A stretch of 64,000 nt of DNA from Flavobacterium ginsenosidimutans (GTDB lineage Bacteria; Bacteroidota; Bacteroidia; Flavobacteriales; Flavobacteriaceae): NCBI RefSeq assembly GCF_003254625.1, contig NZ_QJRJ01000076.1, positions 124,001 to 188,000 of the forward strand, in the 5' to 3' direction. The notes beneath the pieces were generated by a model that was not told the DNA's origin, made no database searches, and worked only from the letters and a program-made list of their open reading frames with translations. Of this stretch, positions 61,880-64,000 are shown piece by piece (position 1 is the first letter of the stretch; every line of letters starts with the position of its first letter). A program made the position numbers and the translations under genes.

Positions 61880-62824
61880 TTAAAACTCAAATGTAATCTT
61901 TTCTTTGGACGCAACTTCAAATTCGGTAACCATTTGTTGAATAATTTCTTCAACTGGCAAAATATCATGAATTAATCCTGAAACCTGACCAATCTCTAAT
62001 TCTCCCTCATCCAAATCTCCTTCAAACATTCCTTTTTTGGCTCTTGCTCTCCCTAAAAGCTGCACCAATTCTTCTTTTGACGGACATTTTTGGTACAAGT
62101 CCTGAACATCTTGATAAAATTTATTTTTCACCAAACGAACAGGTGCTAATTCTTTCAAAGTCAATTGTGTGCCTCCTTCTTTAGTATTAACTATTGTATC
62201 TTTAAAGTTATTGTGTGCAGAAGATTCTATTGATGCTGCAAAACGGCTTCCAACCTGAACGCCATCTGCTCCTAAAATCATTGCTGCAAGCATTCCTCTT
62301 CCTGTTGCAATTCCTCCAGCCGCAATTAACGGAATCTCGATTTTTTCTTTTACCATCGGAATCAAAGTCAGCGTTGTAGTTTCTTCGCGACCATTATGTC
62401 CGCCTGCTTCAAAACCTTCGGCAACAACCGCATCTACCCCAGCCTCTTGTGCTTTTAAAGCAAAAACACTGCTACTCACAACGTGAACCACTGTAATTCC
62501 TTTTTCCTTCAAAAAAGAAGTCCAAGTTTTCGGATTTCCAGCAGAAGTAAAAACAATTTTCACACCTTCCTCAACCACAATATTCATAATTTCTTCAATG
62601 TTTGGATATAACATCGGAATGTTGACTCCAAAAGGCTTATCAGTTGCTTTTTTACATTTCTGAATGTGTTCTCTTAAAATTTCTGGATACATCGATCCTG
62701 CTCCAATAAGTCCTAAACCTCCAGCATTACTAACTGCTGACGCCAATTTATAACCGCTGTTCCAAATCATTCCTCCTTGAACGATTGGATATTTTATATT
62801 GAAAAGTTTTGTGATTTTATTCAT
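61880..62824 (-). CDS. Nitronate monooxygenase/FabK-like flavoprotein
   Basis: A 314-residue FMN TIM-barrel protein of the nitronate monooxygenase (2-nitropropane dioxygenase)/FabK family. Landmarks are YPIVQGGMIW at the start, ASAVSNAGGLGLIGAG, VVAEGFEAGGHNGREE (catalytic His region), IPLIAAGGIATGRGM and GADGVQVGSRF for phosphate binding. It may oxidise nitronates or act as an enoyl-ACP reductase; sequence alone does not decide. The frame extends upstream to 62956 inside the next gene; the ATG at 62824 (MNKITKLF) fits the family. Only 10 bases separate it from the subtilase gene. Confidence 0.88.
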   Translation of the reverse strand: MNKITKLFNIKYPIVQGGMIWNSGYKLASAVSNAGGLGLIGAGSMYPEILREHIQKCKKATDKPFGVNIPMLYPNIEEIMNIVVEEGVKIVFTSAGNPKTWTSFLKEKGITVVHVVSSSVFALKAQEAGVDAVVAEGFEAGGHNGREETTTLTLIPMVKEKIEIPLIAAGGIATGRGMLAAMILGADGVQVGSRFAASIESSAHNNFKDTIVNTKEGGTQLTLKELAPVRLVKNKFYQDVQDLYQKCPSKEELVQLLGRARAKKGMFEGDLDEGELEIGQVSGLIHDILPVEEIIQQMVTEFEVASKEKITFEF

Positions 62825-62834
62825 TAAAAAGAAA

Positions 62835-64000
62835 TTATTGTTTGATGATCTTTCCAGTTTTATGCAGATTATCAGCATCAAAACTATAAAAATAAAGTCC
62901 GCTTTGAAGTGATTGCAAAGAAAGAGCTGGATTTGAATTGGTAATTTTCCCTTCAATTAATTTCTGCCCTAACACTGAATAAATAATTACTGATGCCGTA
63001 TTATTTTCAGTTAAAAAAGAGAAAGAAACTTCATTTTTTGTCGGATTTGGATATACCGAAAAAGACGCTTCAGCTATAAAACTGTCAACACTTAAGGTAG
63101 CTCCAAAATTTGGAATTCCGTATCCGTAATTATTATCTGGATTTGTATATCGATCTGCAGAAGCCAAAATCATCTGCCTAATTTCTTTGTTTGTTTTTGA
63201 CGGAAAAGCTTGCCATAATGAAGCCGCCATTCCTGCCATGATCGGACATGAAAATGAAGTTCCGTTTGCAGTTCCTATAACACCATTTGGATCAGAAACT
63301 ACAGAAGCCGTTCCTTGCGCCATAACATCTGGTTTTATTCTGCCATCATAACTTGGACCAATAGAGCTGAAACTTGATTTTACTTCATTTGCCATAACAG
63401 AACCTATTGCTAAAACTGAAACAGCATCTGCCGGAGCGCCAATGTGCTTTTCAGGTTGACTTCCTTCATTTCCTGCAGAAGCTAAAACTAATATTCCTTT
63501 GCTGAAAGCAATTTCTGCACCACGAGAAATAAAGGTCGTAGTTCCGTTCATATCACTGTAGGTATGATTATACTCAGGAGTATCGCGTTCTCCAAAATAT
63601 CCTAAAGAAGTTGTAATAATATCCACTCCCAAAGCATCTGCTTTCTCAGCAGCTTCCACCCAAAGAGATTCTTCTACTGGAGTTTCAAACGCATCAATTT
63701 CTGTAATAAAAAGATAATATGAGGCATTTGGTGCAGTTCCTACTAATGCATTTTCTTTGTAACCGCCCATTGTTGAGAGCACTTTGGTTCCGTGATCATC
63801 TCCTGTGTAGAAATCACTATTTCTAGTAGTAAAATCGTAACCTCCTAAGATTTTGTTGCTATTTCTAAGATTTTCAAAAGGCTGTGCTGTATTTACTCCT
63901 GGAAATCCCGCATCTAAAACTGCTATGATTTTTCCTTCTCCCGTATAATTCTGCTGATGCAAAATTTGTCCATTCAACATCTGAATTTGGCTAGCAGAAT
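62835..64000 (-). CDS. Subtilase (S8) with T9SS sorting domain, 5' end missing
   Basis: The frame is open to the window edge (six more codons beyond the apparent ATG at 63980), so the N-terminus with signal and propeptide is outside. The visible 388 residues hold the full catalytic triad: Asp in IAVLDAGFPG, His in GDDHGTKVLSTMGG and Ser in NGTSFSCPIMAGM. After the protease domain comes a type A T9SS sorting domain (VYPNPTKNE, then SGLYFYSFDADN and KIIKQ). It is thus a protease exported by T9SS, probably for nutrient acquisition. The downstream gene is 10 bases away. Confidence 0.92.
   Translation of the reverse strand, partial: SASQIQMLNGQILHQQNYTGEGKIIAVLDAGFPGVNTAQPFENLRNSNKILGGYDFTTRNSDFYTGDDHGTKVLSTMGGYKENALVGTAPNASYYLFITEIDAFETPVEESLWVEAAEKADALGVDIITTSLGYFGERDTPEYNHTYSDMNGTTTFISRGAEIAFSKGILVLASAGNEGSQPEKHIGAPADAVSVLAIGSVMANEVKSSFSSIGPSYDGRIKPDVMAQGTASVVSDPNGVIGTANGTSFSCPIMAGMAASLWQAFPSKTNKEIRQMILASADRYTNPDNNYGYGIPNFGATLSVDSFIAEASFSVYPNPTKNEVSFSFLTENNTASVIIYSVLGQKLIEGKITNSNPALSLQSLQSGLYFYSFDADNLHKTGKIIKQ

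Noticed and set aside
1..64000. tRNA, rRNA, prophage or transposase genes
   Set aside because: No cloverleaf-like GC-rich segments, rRNA sequence, integrase, phage structural or transposase proteins were found on either strand.

Overview
This window is chromosomal DNA from a member of the Bacteroidota, most likely Flavobacterium or a close relative. The signs are: low G+C; many genes preceded by the Bacteroidota -7 promoter element TAnnTTTG with no Shine-Dalgarno sequence; two proteins carrying C-terminal type IX secretion (T9SS) sorting domains; a BatA-domain protein; DUF4834, DUF3810 and YfhO family proteins; and dispersed palindromic repeats. I see no rRNA, tRNA, CRISPR array, prophage or transposase. 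About 58 genes can be supported, two of them cut by the window ends.

Layout. 1-15.8 kb is a housekeeping block: a LIC_10190-like membrane protein (cut), a TIGR02757 protein, a DEAD-box helicase, a secreted lactonase, a BatA protein, a dihydroorotase homologue lacking its metal-binding HxH, an esterase, an isochorismatase-like hydrolase, two unknown secreted or membrane proteins, a PhnP-like hydrolase, a large unknown cytosolic protein, Bcp peroxidase, an endonuclease III without Fe-S cysteines and a TPR protein. 16.4-20.9 kb holds an ECF sigma factor with a tiny downstream ORF, then uvrA. 21.3-27 kb is a cell-surface polysaccharide operon on the minus strand (DUF4834, YfhO, glycosyltransferase, flippase). 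27-31.2 kb has an outer-membrane protein, a GNAT enzyme, a lipoprotein and an alpha-oxoamine synthase that may make sphingoid or sulfonolipid bases.

31.3-40.4 kb is the most coherent functional unit, a denitrification and NO-defence island. It contains a copper nitrite reductase fused to cytochrome c (nirK), an FGE-like protein without FGE active-site cysteines, an SCO copper chaperone, a His-rich membrane protein, the di-iron repair protein Ric, a single-chain quinol NO reductase, an azurin-like cupredoxin and an Rrf2 regulator with an IscR-like Cys3-His pattern. The same 24-bp palindrome (ATAAAAGA, 8 bp, TCTTTTAT and close variants) overlaps the promoters of nirK, the NO reductase and the Rrf2 gene. 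The simplest reading is that the Rrf2 protein represses all three and is relieved by NO. Nitrite would be reduced to NO by NirK, NO to N2O by NorZ, and nitrosative damage repaired by Ric. No nitrous oxide reductase gene is in the window.

40.5-64 kb is mixed: a NYN/OST-HTH protein, a glutamate-synthase-like FMN protein, tandem lipoprotein paralogues, a GH88 hydrolase, an ABC exporter, RdgB, a second DEAD-box helicase with an RG-rich tail, PepD, DUF3810, an ECF sigma factor with a membrane partner, an acyltransferase, a NUDIX hydrolase, a delta-60-repeat T9SS protein, a nitronate monooxygenase and a subtilase (cut).

At least four dispersed repeat families occupy the intergenic spaces. One, built from agtcgcagtctcagttttcagt-like units, recurs at six loci, always just after stop codons and in five of six cases between convergent genes. 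A dense array of eight small palindromes with interchangeable cores lies at 34.35-34.73 kb.
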